DNA of 64,000 nucleotides. Source: Haematomicrobium sanguinis DSM 21259 (GTDB lineage: Bacteria; Actinomycetota; Actinomycetes; Actinomycetales; Micrococcaceae). Shown here in pieces: positions 54,324 through 62,616 of this stretch; within the stretch, counting starts at the first letter, position 1, and every line of letters begins with the position of its first letter. A program made the translations under genes and the position numbers. The notes under the pieces were generated by a model. It had not been told where the DNA came from. It made no database searches and saw only the letters and a program-made list of their open reading frames with translations. The DNA lies in the NCBI RefSeq assembly GCF_000688395.1, contig NZ_JIAG01000008.1:1-64000 (forward strand), given 5' to 3'.

Positions 54324-55079
54324 GTGAATACTCCCATACACGTCGCCGTCCTGGGCGCCTCCGGACGCATGGGCTCGGAGGCCGTCAAGGCCATCAATAA
54401 CGCCGAAGACCTCCGGCTCGCAGCAACCGTTGGTAGCGCGGACCCCATGGAAAAGATGCTCGACGGCGATGCCTCCGTGATCGTCGACCTCACCACCCCG
54501 GAAGCCTCCAAAAAGCACGTGCAGTTCGCCATTGAGCACGGATTGCACGCCGTAGTGGGCACGAGCGGCTGGGACGAAATGGCGTTGGTCCCGGTGCGGA
54601 AACAGCTGGAGGACCACCCGGATGTTGGTGTGCTGATCGCACCCAACTTCGCTCTGGGCTCGGTACTGGCCAGCGCCTTTGCCGCAAAGGCTGCCCGGTA
54701 CTTCGAAAGCGCCGAGATTGTCGAGCTCCACCACCCGAATAAGCTCGATGCCCCGTCCGGGACCGCCGTGCGCACCGCCGAACTCATCGCCGCTGAGCGC
54801 CGCCGGGCGGGTCTCAACCAGTCACCGGATGCCACCCTTCACGAACTGCCCGGTGCCCGCGGCGCCGACGTCCAAGGCGTCCGCGTACATGCCGTCCGCT
54901 CACGGGGACTCGTGGCGCATCAAGAAGTCATCTTCGGCGCCGAGGGTGAGCAATTGACAATTCGCCATGATTCATTTGACCGTGCCTCCTTCATGCCCGG
55001 AGTTCTGTTGGGTATCCGAAACGTCGTCAACCGTCCCGGCCTGACGTATGGCCTTGACGGTTATTTGGACTTGGACTAA
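54324..55079 (+). CDS. dapB: 4-hydroxy-tetrahydrodipicolinate reductase
   Basis: A 251-residue enzyme of lysine/diaminopimelate synthesis. GASGRMGSEAV near the N-terminus binds NAD(P)H, and ELHHPNKLDAPSGTA near residue 137 holds the catalytic histidine and lysine. A GTG start follows 12 bp after the symporter stop. dapA lies about 1 kb downstream, with two small membrane genes between. Confidence 0.95.
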   Translation: MNTPIHVAVLGASGRMGSEAVKAINNAEDLRLAATVGSADPMEKMLDGDASVIVDLTTPEASKKHVQFAIEHGLHAVVGTSGWDEMALVPVRKQLEDHPDVGVLIAPNFALGSVLASAFAAKAARYFESAEIVELHHPNKLDAPSGTAVRTAELIAAERRRAGLNQSPDATLHELPGARGADVQGVRVHAVRSRGLVAHQEVIFGAEGEQLTIRHDSFDRASFMPGVLLGIRNVVNRPGLTYGLDGYLDLD

Positions 55080-55085
55080 CCGAAC

Positions 55086-55565
55086 ATGGAATGGTTTTCC
55101 CGCAATAAGACCAAGCTCGGCGTCCTTTTTGTGACCGCACTTCTAGTGTTCTACCTGGCTCTGACATTCAGAAGTTCGCTCATCATGTTGGGCGATCCGA
55201 ACTGGGTGGCAAAGCTGATGGGCGTCGCCTATTTGCTACTCCCGATCATGGGTGCGTACCTGCTCATTCGGGAGTTGCTCTTTGGTGCCGGAATGCAAAA
55301 AATGGCGCGCCAATTGGAGGCCGAGGGAGGCCTTCCCGAAGACACACTCGCGCGTACGCCGGGCGGCCGGATTGTCCGCGCCGATGCGGACGCACAATTT
55401 GAGCGGTACAAGACGGAGGTCGAGTCCGACGAGGGAAATTGGCGTGTCTGGTACCGCTTAAGTCTTGCCTACGACGCAAGTGGGGATCGCCGTCGTGCTC
55501 GAAGTGCCATGCGCACCGCACTATCCCTCTACCGCCAAGCCCCGCAAGCAAAGGAACTGTCATGA
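55086..55565 (+). CDS. Two-helix membrane protein with TPR-like tail
   Basis: A 159-residue protein with two N-terminal transmembrane helices (LGVLFVTALLVFYLALTF and VAYLLLPIMGAYLLI). A cytoplasmic helical tail containing NWRVWYRLSLAYDASGDRRRARSAMRTALSLYR looks like a single tetratricopeptide unit. It starts 6 bp after dapB. Similar proteins occur next to dapB in actinobacteria; function unknown. Confidence 0.78.
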   Translation: MEWFSRNKTKLGVLFVTALLVFYLALTFRSSLIMLGDPNWVAKLMGVAYLLLPIMGAYLLIRELLFGAGMQKMARQLEAEGGLPEDTLARTPGGRIVRADADAQFERYKTEVESDEGNWRVWYRLSLAYDASGDRRRARSAMRTALSLYRQAPQAKELS

Positions 55566-55864
55566 GCTTCCCGCAAGGTTATTACCAGCCGCGCACGAAT
55601 GGACTGGCCATCGGTGCATTCGTGACGGCGTTCATTGTCCCGCTCATTGGCGCGATCCTGGGGCATGTCGCGTACTCGCAAATCAAACGCACGGGCGAGG
55701 GCGGCCAGGGGCTTGCAATTGCGGCGATCGTGATCGGCTGGGTAGGAACGCTGATTTATGTGGTGATTTTCGGGATCCTGATTGCCGCGGCACTGGCGCT
55801 TGTGCAGATCGCGCCGGAGATTTTGGAGTCGGTTTCGCCCTCGCCGATCCCGACCGGATTCTAA
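55562..55864 (+). CDS. DUF4190-like membrane protein (100 aa)
   Basis: The ATG at 55562 overlaps the previous stop by 4 bp. TNGLAIGAFVTAFIVPLIGAILGHVAYSQIKRTGEGGQGLAIAAIVIGWVGTLI is the DUF4190 pattern of two helices joined by a short glycine-rich loop. Function unknown. Confidence 0.82.
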   Translation: MSFPQGYYQPRTNGLAIGAFVTAFIVPLIGAILGHVAYSQIKRTGEGGQGLAIAAIVIGWVGTLIYVVIFGILIAAALALVQIAPEILESVSPSPIPTGF

Positions 55865-56031
55865 GCGCGTTCCGTGCTGTGCAACATTGACCGGGTCCTC
55901 TTGCGTTTGCCCTAGTCACAGTCCCGGATTAGGCCGCCGGTCGCTCAAAGTTGCACGGTTACACCCGCCTGACCAGTTTCATCCGGCAATTTTTTCGTGG
56001 CGATGTGTTTACTCACGGTAACGTTAAGGCC

Positions 56032-56946
56032 ATGGCAATTCGAGACGAGTACGCGGCGCAGTTTGGCACCCTCATTCCGGCCATGGTTACCGTTCTCACC
56101 GAAGATGGCGAGGTTGACTATTCGGCAACGGTGGAGTTTGCCAAGCGGCTGGTGGATCGCGGGGCTGATGGACTGGTTGTTACCGGCACCACCGGCGAGT
56201 CTTCGACCCTCGACGATGATGAGCGGATCGAACTCTATCGACTCGTGAAGGAAGCCGTGGGCGATCGCGCGAAGGTCATCGCCGGCTCTACTTCGAATCA
56301 CACCTCGCATTCCGTCGAGCTCTCTCAAGCAGCCGAGGCGGTCGGTGCCGACGCCATCCTGCTGGTCACTCCGTATTACAACAAGCCCAGCCAGGGCGGT
56401 CTGATCGCGCACAGCTTCGCGGTCGCCGACGCCCTCACCATCCCCGTCATGCTCTACGACATTCCGGGCCGCTCCGGCGTCCCGCTGAGCACCGCCACCA
56501 TTCAAGAACTCGCAAAGCACCCGCGCATCAACGCGCTCAAGGACGCTAAGGGTGATTTCAACGCCACCACCGAGGTCATCGCCACGACCGATCTCGCCAT
56601 CTACTCCGGCGACGACGGCCTCACCCTGCCTTTGATGGCAGCCGGTGCCGCCGGGGTCGTCTCGGTGAGCGCGAATGTCGCAACCGAGGGGTACCGCGCG
56701 CTAGTGGACGCGATGACTGCTGGCGACCTCGCGACCGCGCGGGCGCGCCACCTCGAACTCGATCCGGTGCAACGCGCTTTCATGAGCCACCTCCAGGGCG
56801 GCGTGGCCACCAAGGCCATTCTCAAAGATTTAGGAATTATTAATAACGACGGCGTGCGGTTGCCTTGGGTGCCCGCCACCGACACCGAGCGGGATGAGAT
56901 TTGGGCGGATTTGGAATCCGCCGGATGGTCTCGACCCACTCCCTAG
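56032..56946 (+). CDS. dapA: 4-hydroxy-tetrahydrodipicolinate synthase
   Basis: A 304-residue TIM-barrel aldolase condensing pyruvate with aspartate semialdehyde. GTTGESSTL, VTPYYNKPSQGG and YDIPGRSGVPL are conserved, and the Schiff-base lysine is in ALKDAKGD near residue 169. The ATG at 56032 has only a weak AAGG close by; a longer frame from 55951 begins in unlikely sequence. It is 15 bp upstream of the RNase J gene, as in many actinobacteria. Confidence 0.94.
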   Translation: MAIRDEYAAQFGTLIPAMVTVLTEDGEVDYSATVEFAKRLVDRGADGLVVTGTTGESSTLDDDERIELYRLVKEAVGDRAKVIAGSTSNHTSHSVELSQAAEAVGADAILLVTPYYNKPSQGGLIAHSFAVADALTIPVMLYDIPGRSGVPLSTATIQELAKHPRINALKDAKGDFNATTEVIATTDLAIYSGDDGLTLPLMAAGAAGVVSVSANVATEGYRALVDAMTAGDLATARARHLELDPVQRAFMSHLQGGVATKAILKDLGIINNDGVRLPWVPATDTERDEIWADLESAGWSRPTP

Positions 56947-56961
56947 GACGAAAGACGTTTC

Positions 56962-58656
56962 ATGACTGAAGAACTAGCATTTGAACGCTTGGTTACTCCG
57001 CCCTCGTTGCCCAAGGGCACGATGCGCATTGTCGCGCTGGGGGGACTAGGCGAGGTCGGCCGCAATATGGCGGTCTTTGAGCTGAACGGCAAACTGCTGA
57101 TCGTGGATTGCGGGGTGCTCTTCCCCGAGGAGACTCAGCCCGGTGTTGACCTCATCCTCCCCGACTTTTCCTATATTGAGGACCGGCTCGATGACGTGGT
57201 GGCCGTGATCTTGACTCACGGCCACGAAGACCACATTGGTGCCGTTCCGTATCTGTTGCGGCTCAAGCCGGACATCGCCTTGGTTGGTTCCAAGCTGACA
57301 CTCGCACTCGTGGAGGCGAAGCTCGCCGAACACCGCATCAAGCCCTACACGCTCACAGTGCGGGAGGGCGACATTGAGACCTTTGGCCCGTTTGAGTGCG
57401 AGTTCATTGCCGTTAACCACTCGATCCCGGACGCACTCGCGGTGTTCATTCGCACCGAGGCTGGTAACGTCTTGGACACCGGCGACTTCAAGATGGATCA
57501 GTTGCCCCTTGACGGCCGCATTACCGACCTGCGCGCCTTTTCCCGCTTGGGCGAAGAAGGCATTGACCTGTACATGCCGGACTCCACGAACGCCGAAGTC
57601 CCAGGGTTCACCACCACCGAGCGCGAGATCGGGCCGGTGCTCGATCGCGTGTTCACGAATGCCAAGAAACGCATCATCGTGGCGTCCTTCTCCTCTCATG
57701 TGCACCGCGTGCAACAGGTGCTGGACGCGGCGGCCAAGCATGGGCGGAAGGTCGCGTTTGTGGGCCGATCGATGGTGCGCAACATGGGTATTGCCGAAAA
57801 GCTCGGCTACCTGCACGTACCAGAAGGCATCCTGGTGGATCTCAAAGAGGTCGACAAACTTCCGGACGACCAAGTGGTCTTGATGTCCACCGGTTCCCAG
57901 GGTGAGCCGATGGCCGCGCTTTCCCGCATGGCGAACGGCGACCACAAGGTCCAGGTTGGCGATGGCGATACCGTGATCCTGGCCAGCTCGCTCATTCCGG
58001 GCAACGAAAACGCCGTCTTCCGGGTCATCAATGGGCTTTTGCGGCTCGGCGCAGATGTAGTGCATAAGGGTAACGCCAACGTGCACGTGTCCGGCCACGC
58101 CTCGGCGGGGGAGTTGCTCTATACGTACAACATCTTGAAGCCAAAGAACGTCATGCCGGTGCACGGCGAGACGCGGCACCAGATCGCTAACGCGAAGCTC
58201 GCCGAGAAAACCGGCGTGCCCAAGGAAAACATCATTGTCGCCGAAAACGGTACCGTGATTGATCTGGCCGACCACAAGGCCAAGGTCGTGGGTTCGGTGG
58301 AAGTCGGTTTTGTGTATGTCGATGGCACCAGCGTCGGTGAAGTCACCGATGCGGACTTGAAGAACCGCCGCATTTTGGGTGAAGAGGGCTTCATTTCCAT
58401 TGTCACCGTCATCAACAAGACCACCGGCAAGATCGTGGCTGGCCCGGACATTCACGCGCGCGGCGTCGCCGAGGATGACAAGGTGTTCAACGAGATCAAG
58501 CCTAAGATCGCGGCCGCCCTCACCGAGGCGGTCACTCAGAACCGGGATCACACCACCTACCAATTGCAGCAAGTGGTGCGCCGCGTGATTGGACAGTGGG
58601 TGGGGCGCAAGCTCCGCCGTCGCCCCATGATCATGCCCGTGGTGGTCGAGGTTTAG
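56962..58656 (+). CDS. rnj: Ribonuclease J
   Basis: A 564-residue metallo-beta-lactamase/beta-CASP ribonuclease acting in mRNA decay and rRNA maturation. LTHGHEDHIGA (near residue 85) binds two zinc ions, VFIRTEAGNVLDTGDFKMDQ follows, and the beta-CASP segment includes HVSGHASAGELLY and MPVHGETRHQIAN. Its length is usual for RNase J. Confidence 0.95.
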   Translation: MTEELAFERLVTPPSLPKGTMRIVALGGLGEVGRNMAVFELNGKLLIVDCGVLFPEETQPGVDLILPDFSYIEDRLDDVVAVILTHGHEDHIGAVPYLLRLKPDIALVGSKLTLALVEAKLAEHRIKPYTLTVREGDIETFGPFECEFIAVNHSIPDALAVFIRTEAGNVLDTGDFKMDQLPLDGRITDLRAFSRLGEEGIDLYMPDSTNAEVPGFTTTEREIGPVLDRVFTNAKKRIIVASFSSHVHRVQQVLDAAAKHGRKVAFVGRSMVRNMGIAEKLGYLHVPEGILVDLKEVDKLPDDQVVLMSTGSQGEPMAALSRMANGDHKVQVGDGDTVILASSLIPGNENAVFRVINGLLRLGADVVHKGNANVHVSGHASAGELLYTYNILKPKNVMPVHGETRHQIANAKLAEKTGVPKENIIVAENGTVIDLADHKAKVVGSVEVGFVYVDGTSVGEVTDADLKNRRILGEEGFISIVTVINKTTGKIVAGPDIHARGVAEDDKVFNEIKPKIAAALTEAVTQNRDHTTYQLQQVVRRVIGQWVGRKLRRRPMIMPVVVEV

Positions 58657-58683
58657 ACCCGACTCCACCAAGCGGACGCAATA

Positions 58684-59109
58684 GTGAACCGCAGCGCGAA
58701 CTGGTGGCGCCGGGCAGGTGGCTTCCTGCTCGGCGTCCTGGTGCCGACCGCGCTCCTTGCGCAGTTGCTGGGTACCCTTATTTTTCGGCGGTCGTGGCCT
58801 GACGGAACCGTGGGGTGGCTTCTGAGCGCCATCGCCTTTGCGGCGGTGGTGTTCGTCTCCGCAGTGTTCTCGCGGGATGGACAGTCTCCCGCGCAGCGAC
58901 TGCTCGGCGTCCGCGTTCTCAACCGGGCAGGTGAGCCCGCGCCACGGACAACTCTGGCGCTCAGGAACCTCGCGCACCTCGCCGATTATGCGACGCTGGG
59001 TGTGGGGTTCTTGTGGCCGCTGTGGGATGCTCGCGGACAAACGTTTGCCGACAAGATTATGGGCACCACGGTCCACCGCGTGCCCGCGTCGGCTACTGCA
59101 CGGGTGTAA
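58684..59109 (+). CDS. RDD-family membrane protein
   Basis: A 141-residue protein with a GTG start. Three hydrophobic helices and the segments GQSPAQRLLGVRVLNRAGEPAPRTTLALRNLAHLADYATLG and ARGQTFADKIMGTTV show the RDD fold, although the name-giving arginine and aspartates are only partly kept. Function unknown; some RDD proteins are transporters. Confidence 0.75.
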   Translation: MNRSANWWRRAGGFLLGVLVPTALLAQLLGTLIFRRSWPDGTVGWLLSAIAFAAVVFVSAVFSRDGQSPAQRLLGVRVLNRAGEPAPRTTLALRNLAHLADYATLGVGFLWPLWDARGQTFADKIMGTTVHRVPASATARV

Positions 59110-59126
59110 ACACCAGGTGAGAGCAC

Positions 59127-59150
59127 AAGGCAACCGTTAGCCTTTTGCTT
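59127..59150 (+). terminator. Terminator after the RDD gene
   Basis: AAGGC pairs with GCCTT around AACCGTTA and is followed by TTGCTT. Short stem, but with the right tail. Confidence 0.45.
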
Positions 59151-59452
59151 AGTTCCCATCGCCGTACCACATTCTTAGTTGCGCGGAAGTTGCAAGCGTA
59201 GGATCTGCGCTCTGATGCTAGTGTCGGTCGACCCCCGGTTTATCTCTACCGGTTCTTTGGGTAGCAGAACACCAAATAGTTGTCGCGCCAAGTGCAACCC
59301 ATCCCTGTGACGCAATTAACCTCTGCGGACGAACCGAAAAGACAACGCAGACTGCCTCCGGCGCTGGTGAACGAACACGCTTCCGCTCTTAATGTGCCCA
59401 CAGTGTGAGCGCCGAATGTCGAACGGTTGCTAATTTGAGTCTCGTCAAGATA

Positions 59453-59481
59453 TTGACTATCGAGTTAGGCCTTGCTGTACA
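59453..59481 (+). promoter_or_regulatory. Possible promoter of the orphan gene
   Basis: TTGACT and TGTACA are 17 bp apart, about 78 bp before the ATG. The -35 is good; the -10 matches the consensus at only half its positions. Confidence 0.4.
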
Positions 59482-59558
59482 GTCGATTAACTCTAACCAT
59501 TTGCTTGTGGATTGAATATCACACGGGTCTTCTAGGGTTCTAAGGGAGACAAGCCTTG

Positions 59559-60377
59559 ATGGGAATCCAAATCCCCGCCATCCGTACAATGGTGCTTGCC
59601 CTGACCCGCTGGCCAATTGAGATCGATTTGGCAATAGAGCACTTGATTTTCAATAGAAGGGAAGTGACGCGACTAGGCGGAGATTCGATTCCCAGGCGTC
59701 GGAGAGACAGTAGTGGTGTCGTTCAGGTATCGAACATCTTCGAAAGTGAGTTTCACGCTACCACTGTGGGCTATAGCGGGTGCGTGCGCCGTCCGGAAGA
59801 CGGCGCTATTTGCAATCTCCCTCAGACGATCCAGGCGCGGAAAAGTTCATCAGAACGAGAGCAAGATGGTTACCTGAAATTGCCGGGGGGTATAGAGGTT
59901 CGTTTCACTCCAGACGAATCAATGCGTGAAGCACTCAGCGAAATATATGGATCAGTGCAGATCGCGACTCAAGTGGAAGAATTCTACAACTGGCTCTCTC
60001 TTGGCGCAGAATTTCGCTTGGACGAAGTTTCTGATGACTTGATGAAATGCAGGAACGTTTATGAGGCGACGATGCGTAGATTCGGGGTCGAAGTAGACGG
60101 TTGGTCGGCTGAAGAAGTGGCTTTGCGAAATTTTGGGGCTTACCGGACCATAGGCGAGGCTCCGTGCGCTGAAGAGCAGTTGCTAGCCATTTACGACTTT
60201 CGTGCTCAGACTAAATCCGGGGTAAGAGCGACAATACAAAAGGCATTCTTCGATTCCAAGGCCAAATGGTTGCATAGCCATGAGCAGTTTATCGAGGAGA
60301 CGTACCAATTCTATTTAGTAGCACTTCGTCGCTCTCGCGCCATACTTTTTGGAGGTGGCGCAAGGTCAAATAACTAA
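59559..60377 (+). CDS. Orphan protein of unknown function (272 aa), probably acquired
   Basis: I do not recognise any family. GGGAG at 59544-59548 lies 10 bases before the ATG (a TTG at 59556 is 3 bases earlier). The first 110 residues are polar and rich in Arg and Ser. The rest is mainly helical and acidic (EEFYNWLSLGAEFRLDEVSDDL, YDFRAQTKSGVRATIQKAFFDSKAKWLHSHEQFIEETYQFY). There is no signal peptide and no clear membrane helix. The gene uses codons such as ATA and AGA and is richer in A+T than all its neighbours, suggesting transfer. No mobility gene is near. Confidence 0.6.
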   Translation: MGIQIPAIRTMVLALTRWPIEIDLAIEHLIFNRREVTRLGGDSIPRRRRDSSGVVQVSNIFESEFHATTVGYSGCVRRPEDGAICNLPQTIQARKSSSEREQDGYLKLPGGIEVRFTPDESMREALSEIYGSVQIATQVEEFYNWLSLGAEFRLDEVSDDLMKCRNVYEATMRRFGVEVDGWSAEEVALRNFGAYRTIGEAPCAEEQLLAIYDFRAQTKSGVRATIQKAFFDSKAKWLHSHEQFIEETYQFYLVALRRSRAILFGGGARSNN

Positions 60378-60409
60378 CACGCGGTTGCCACCCGCGCGGC
60401 CCCGCGCTT

Positions 60410-60676
60410 TTACCCCCCAGCAAACCGCGGCAGAACGTCCACCGTATCTTCGTCGGTGACAATCTTCTCCATGCCGCGCGCCGCCTTGCCGTTGATCAAG
60501 TACGAACAGCTTGGCAACAACTCGCGCGGGGACTTCACATTGTCCGCCGCCGCGTTGGGATAGCGCTCAGCAATTCCGGCGGCGACGTCGGCCAGCGTCA
60601 CCGTCTCGCCGACCGGAACGGTTTCTTCATCTACTCCGACCGAGGCCGCAATGGAAGCAAAGTATCGAATTTTCAC
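60410..60676 (-). CDS. moaD: Molybdopterin synthase small subunit MoaD
   Basis: An 88-residue ubiquitin-like protein with IRYFASIAASVGVDEETVPV and the terminal LPRFAGG. The C-terminal Gly-Gly is activated to carry the sulfur for molybdopterin. It is the last gene of the minus-strand operon and is separated from moaE by a DUF6582-type gene. Confidence 0.92.
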   Translation of the reverse strand: MKIRYFASIAASVGVDEETVPVGETVTLADVAAGIAERYPNAAADNVKSPRELLPSCSYLINGKAARGMEKIVTDEDTVDVLPRFAGG

Positions 60677-60694
60677 GGCCGCTGCGCCGCCACA

Positions 60695-60976
60695 TCACTT
60701 GCCAAGTTCACGCCAGTCCGACTCGCTCACGTCCACATCGAAATGTTTGGCCGCCGCCACAATATTGCGCCACGCCAGATCACGCTGGGCGTCGGAGACA
60801 TCCTTGACCTGATCAAACCGTGCCAGCGCGTCCCGCACGTGTGTCGCGGAGGTCAACGGTTCCTTGCGCTCATCGGGAAACGCGAATACCGAATCCGGGA
60901 GCGCATCCCGCTCGGCCGCATCCAGCTTCCCCGCCGGCAGATCATGCGGCTTCCATGTTGTTTTTTCTGCCACCAT
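60695..60976 (-). CDS. DUF6582-like small protein inside the moa operon
   Basis: A 93-residue protein containing LDAAERDALPDSVFAFPDERKEPL and ATHVRDALARFDQVKDVSDAQRDLAWRNIVAAAKHFDVDVSE. These match a small family of unknown function found in actinobacteria and phages. It lies between moaE and moaD, where nothing is normally expected. AAGGAGGAAT is a strong ribosome binding site. A role in molybdenum cofactor synthesis is not established. Confidence 0.7.
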   Translation of the reverse strand: MVAEKTTWKPHDLPAGKLDAAERDALPDSVFAFPDERKEPLTSATHVRDALARFDQVKDVSDAQRDLAWRNIVAAAKHFDVDVSESDWRELGK

Positions 60977-61029
60977 TCCTCCTTAAAATCCCAACCCGGA
61001 CAGGACCGGTACCACCATTCTGCCCCCAT

Positions 61030-61473
61030 TCACGCCGAGTTCACCCACTCGCTTGAGCCATCGTCAAACACCTGCTCTTTCCAGACCGGGATGCGCTCCT
61101 TCACCCGCTCCACCAACTCGGCGCACGCCGCAAAAGCCTCCCGCCGGTGCGCCCCGGCAACAGCGGCAACGAGCGCCGCATCCCCGATCGCCAACTGCCC
61201 CACCCGGTGCTCGACCCACACCTGCACGGGGTGCTCCATTTCGGCGTACTCGCGCACGATCTCCTCGGCAATTTCGGCGAGCACCTCGGAAGCGGAGGGG
61301 TGCGCCGAATACTTCAGCAACTGCACGCCGCGCCCCTCATCGTGATCGCGTACGACCCCGGAGAAGCTCACCACCGCACCAAATGCATCCCCGGCAACGG
61401 CCGCCTCGGCAACGGACGTGGACAGCTCGCCCTCCTGCACGGCGCCATGCGCACGCATCTTCTCAATGCTCAT
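61030..61473 (-). CDS. moaE: Molybdopterin synthase large subunit MoaE
   Basis: A 147-residue subunit from the ATG at 61473, inside the end of the mog gene (11-bp overlap). FSGVVRDHDEGRGVQLLKYSAHPSASEVL, VEHRVGQLAIGDAALV and HRREAFAACAELVERVKERIPVWK are the usual MoaE segments; the lysine of PVWKEQ is in the active site. With MoaD it makes molybdopterin from cPMP. A longer frame up to 61548 is not supported. Confidence 0.94.
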   Translation of the reverse strand: MSIEKMRAHGAVQEGELSTSVAEAAVAGDAFGAVVSFSGVVRDHDEGRGVQLLKYSAHPSASEVLAEIAEEIVREYAEMEHPVQVWVEHRVGQLAIGDAALVAAVAGAHRREAFAACAELVERVKERIPVWKEQVFDDGSSEWVNSA

Positions 61474-61963
61474 GATCATCATCCAATTGCGCCAAGAGGT
61501 GGGGAAGCAGAGGCATAAATACCGCCAAGGAATCCGTGATACCGCCACGCGAGCCCGGCATATTAAGCACGACGGCGTTGCCCGCCACTCCGCACACCGC
61601 TCGGCTTAAGAGGGCGGTTGGTACAGCAGCATAACCTTTGGCGCGGATCGCCTCGGTGATACCTGGCACTTCGCGATCAATCACCGCACGGGTTTGTTCC
61701 GGAGTCGTGTCATCCGGGGTCAGCCCGGTGCCACCCGTCGTCAAAATGACACGCGCTCCGGTGTCCAGAGCGTCTCGGATTGCCGCACCAACCGGGTCCC
61801 CGTCGGCCACGATTCGGGCAGGGTGCACATCTAAACCGAGTTCTCCGAGCGTGCGCGAGAGCTCCTCCGCGTGGGCATCGGGCCGCGAGCCCGTGGCCGC
61901 GCGCGTGGAGGCCACAATGATCGCTGCGGAGATGCCGGTGAGGTCGGCCGCGGGCGCCGTCAT
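61463..61963 (-). CDS. mog: Molybdopterin adenylyltransferase-like protein (MogA/MoaB)
   Basis: A 166-residue protein with [37 protein letters not shown] and NMPGSRGG, the nucleotide-binding motifs of MogA/MoaB. It adenylates molybdopterin before molybdenum insertion. It overlaps the end of moaC by 4 bp and the start of moaE by 11 bp. moaA is not in the window. Confidence 0.92.
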   Translation of the reverse strand: MTAPAADLTGISAAIIVASTRAATGSRPDAHAEELSRTLGELGLDVHPARIVADGDPVGAAIRDALDTGARVILTTGGTGLTPDDTTPEQTRAVIDREVPGITEAIRAKGYAAVPTALLSRAVCGVAGNAVVLNMPGSRGGITDSLAVFMPLLPHLLAQLDDDHEH

Positions 61964-62508
61964 GACGTACCGTCGCCTGCAGCCGCCGGGGTCTCTTGGC
62001 TCCCCATACCAGGGCGAGATGCGCGCGAGGGGTGGGCATCGGCGTCGTACGCCCCGCTCTTGCCGCCCGTTTTGGTGAGCAAGCGGATATCGGTGATGAG
62101 CGCGGACTTATCCAGCGCTTTGATCATGTCATAGATGGTGAGCGCGGCCACGGACGCGGCGGTGAGCGCTTCCATCTCGACGCCAGTGACGGCGCGGGTG
62201 GCGACCCGGGTGCGGATGTGCACGGACGCGTCGGTAAGTTCGAACTCAACAGCTGCCTTGGTCAGCATGATGCCGTGGCAAAGCGGGATGAGCTCGGGGG
62301 TTTTCTTTGCGGCCATGATTCCGGCTACCCGGGCCACCGCGAGCGCGTCACCCTTGCCGACCGTACCCGCCCGCAACTTGTCAATAACCTGCTCGGTCGT
62401 GTGGACCCATGCCTCGGCCTCGGCGGTGCGATCGGTGACGGTCTTCGCGCTGACATCGACCATGTGGGCCTCGCCGGCGGCGTTCAAATGTGTGAGTTCC
62501 TCGCTCAT
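61960..62508 (-). CDS. moaC: Cyclic pyranopterin monophosphate synthase MoaC
   Basis: A 182-residue protein. [36 protein letters not shown] and [28 protein letters not shown] are conserved MoaC segments, including the active-site lysine and histidine. It is the first gene of the minus-strand operon. Its tail after KTGGKSGAY is longer than usual ([18 protein letters not shown]). Confidence 0.94.
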   Translation of the reverse strand: MSEELTHLNAAGEAHMVDVSAKTVTDRTAEAEAWVHTTEQVIDKLRAGTVGKGDALAVARVAGIMAAKKTPELIPLCHGIMLTKAAVEFELTDASVHIRTRVATRAVTGVEMEALTAASVAALTIYDMIKALDKSALITDIRLLTKTGGKSGAYDADAHPSRASRPGMGSQETPAAAGDGTS

Positions 62509-62616
62509 GATTCCAGCTTACCGAGTGCCGGTGACAGTGAGTTTTTCTAGCGGCCAAACTTCGCTCCAGGCGTGTAAATGCGCGGAAAATCGGGGATCGA
62601 CGGGTAGTTTGGGAGC

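Larger units (their letters stand above)
59110..59558. other. Intergenic region, about 450 bp, A+T-richer
   Basis: AAGGC (59127-59131) and GCCTT (59140-59144) followed by TTGCTT make a small terminator for the RDD gene. A second weak hairpin, CCGGT...ACCGG, follows. TTGACT (59453-59458) and TGTACA (59476-59481) spaced by 17 bp could be the orphan gene's promoter. I see no RNA gene in the rest. Confidence 0.5.

Noticed and set aside
57046-59133. 695-codon open frame opposite RNase J and the RDD gene
   Set aside because: Antisense shadow spanning two real genes; His/Arg/Gly-rich with no domain.
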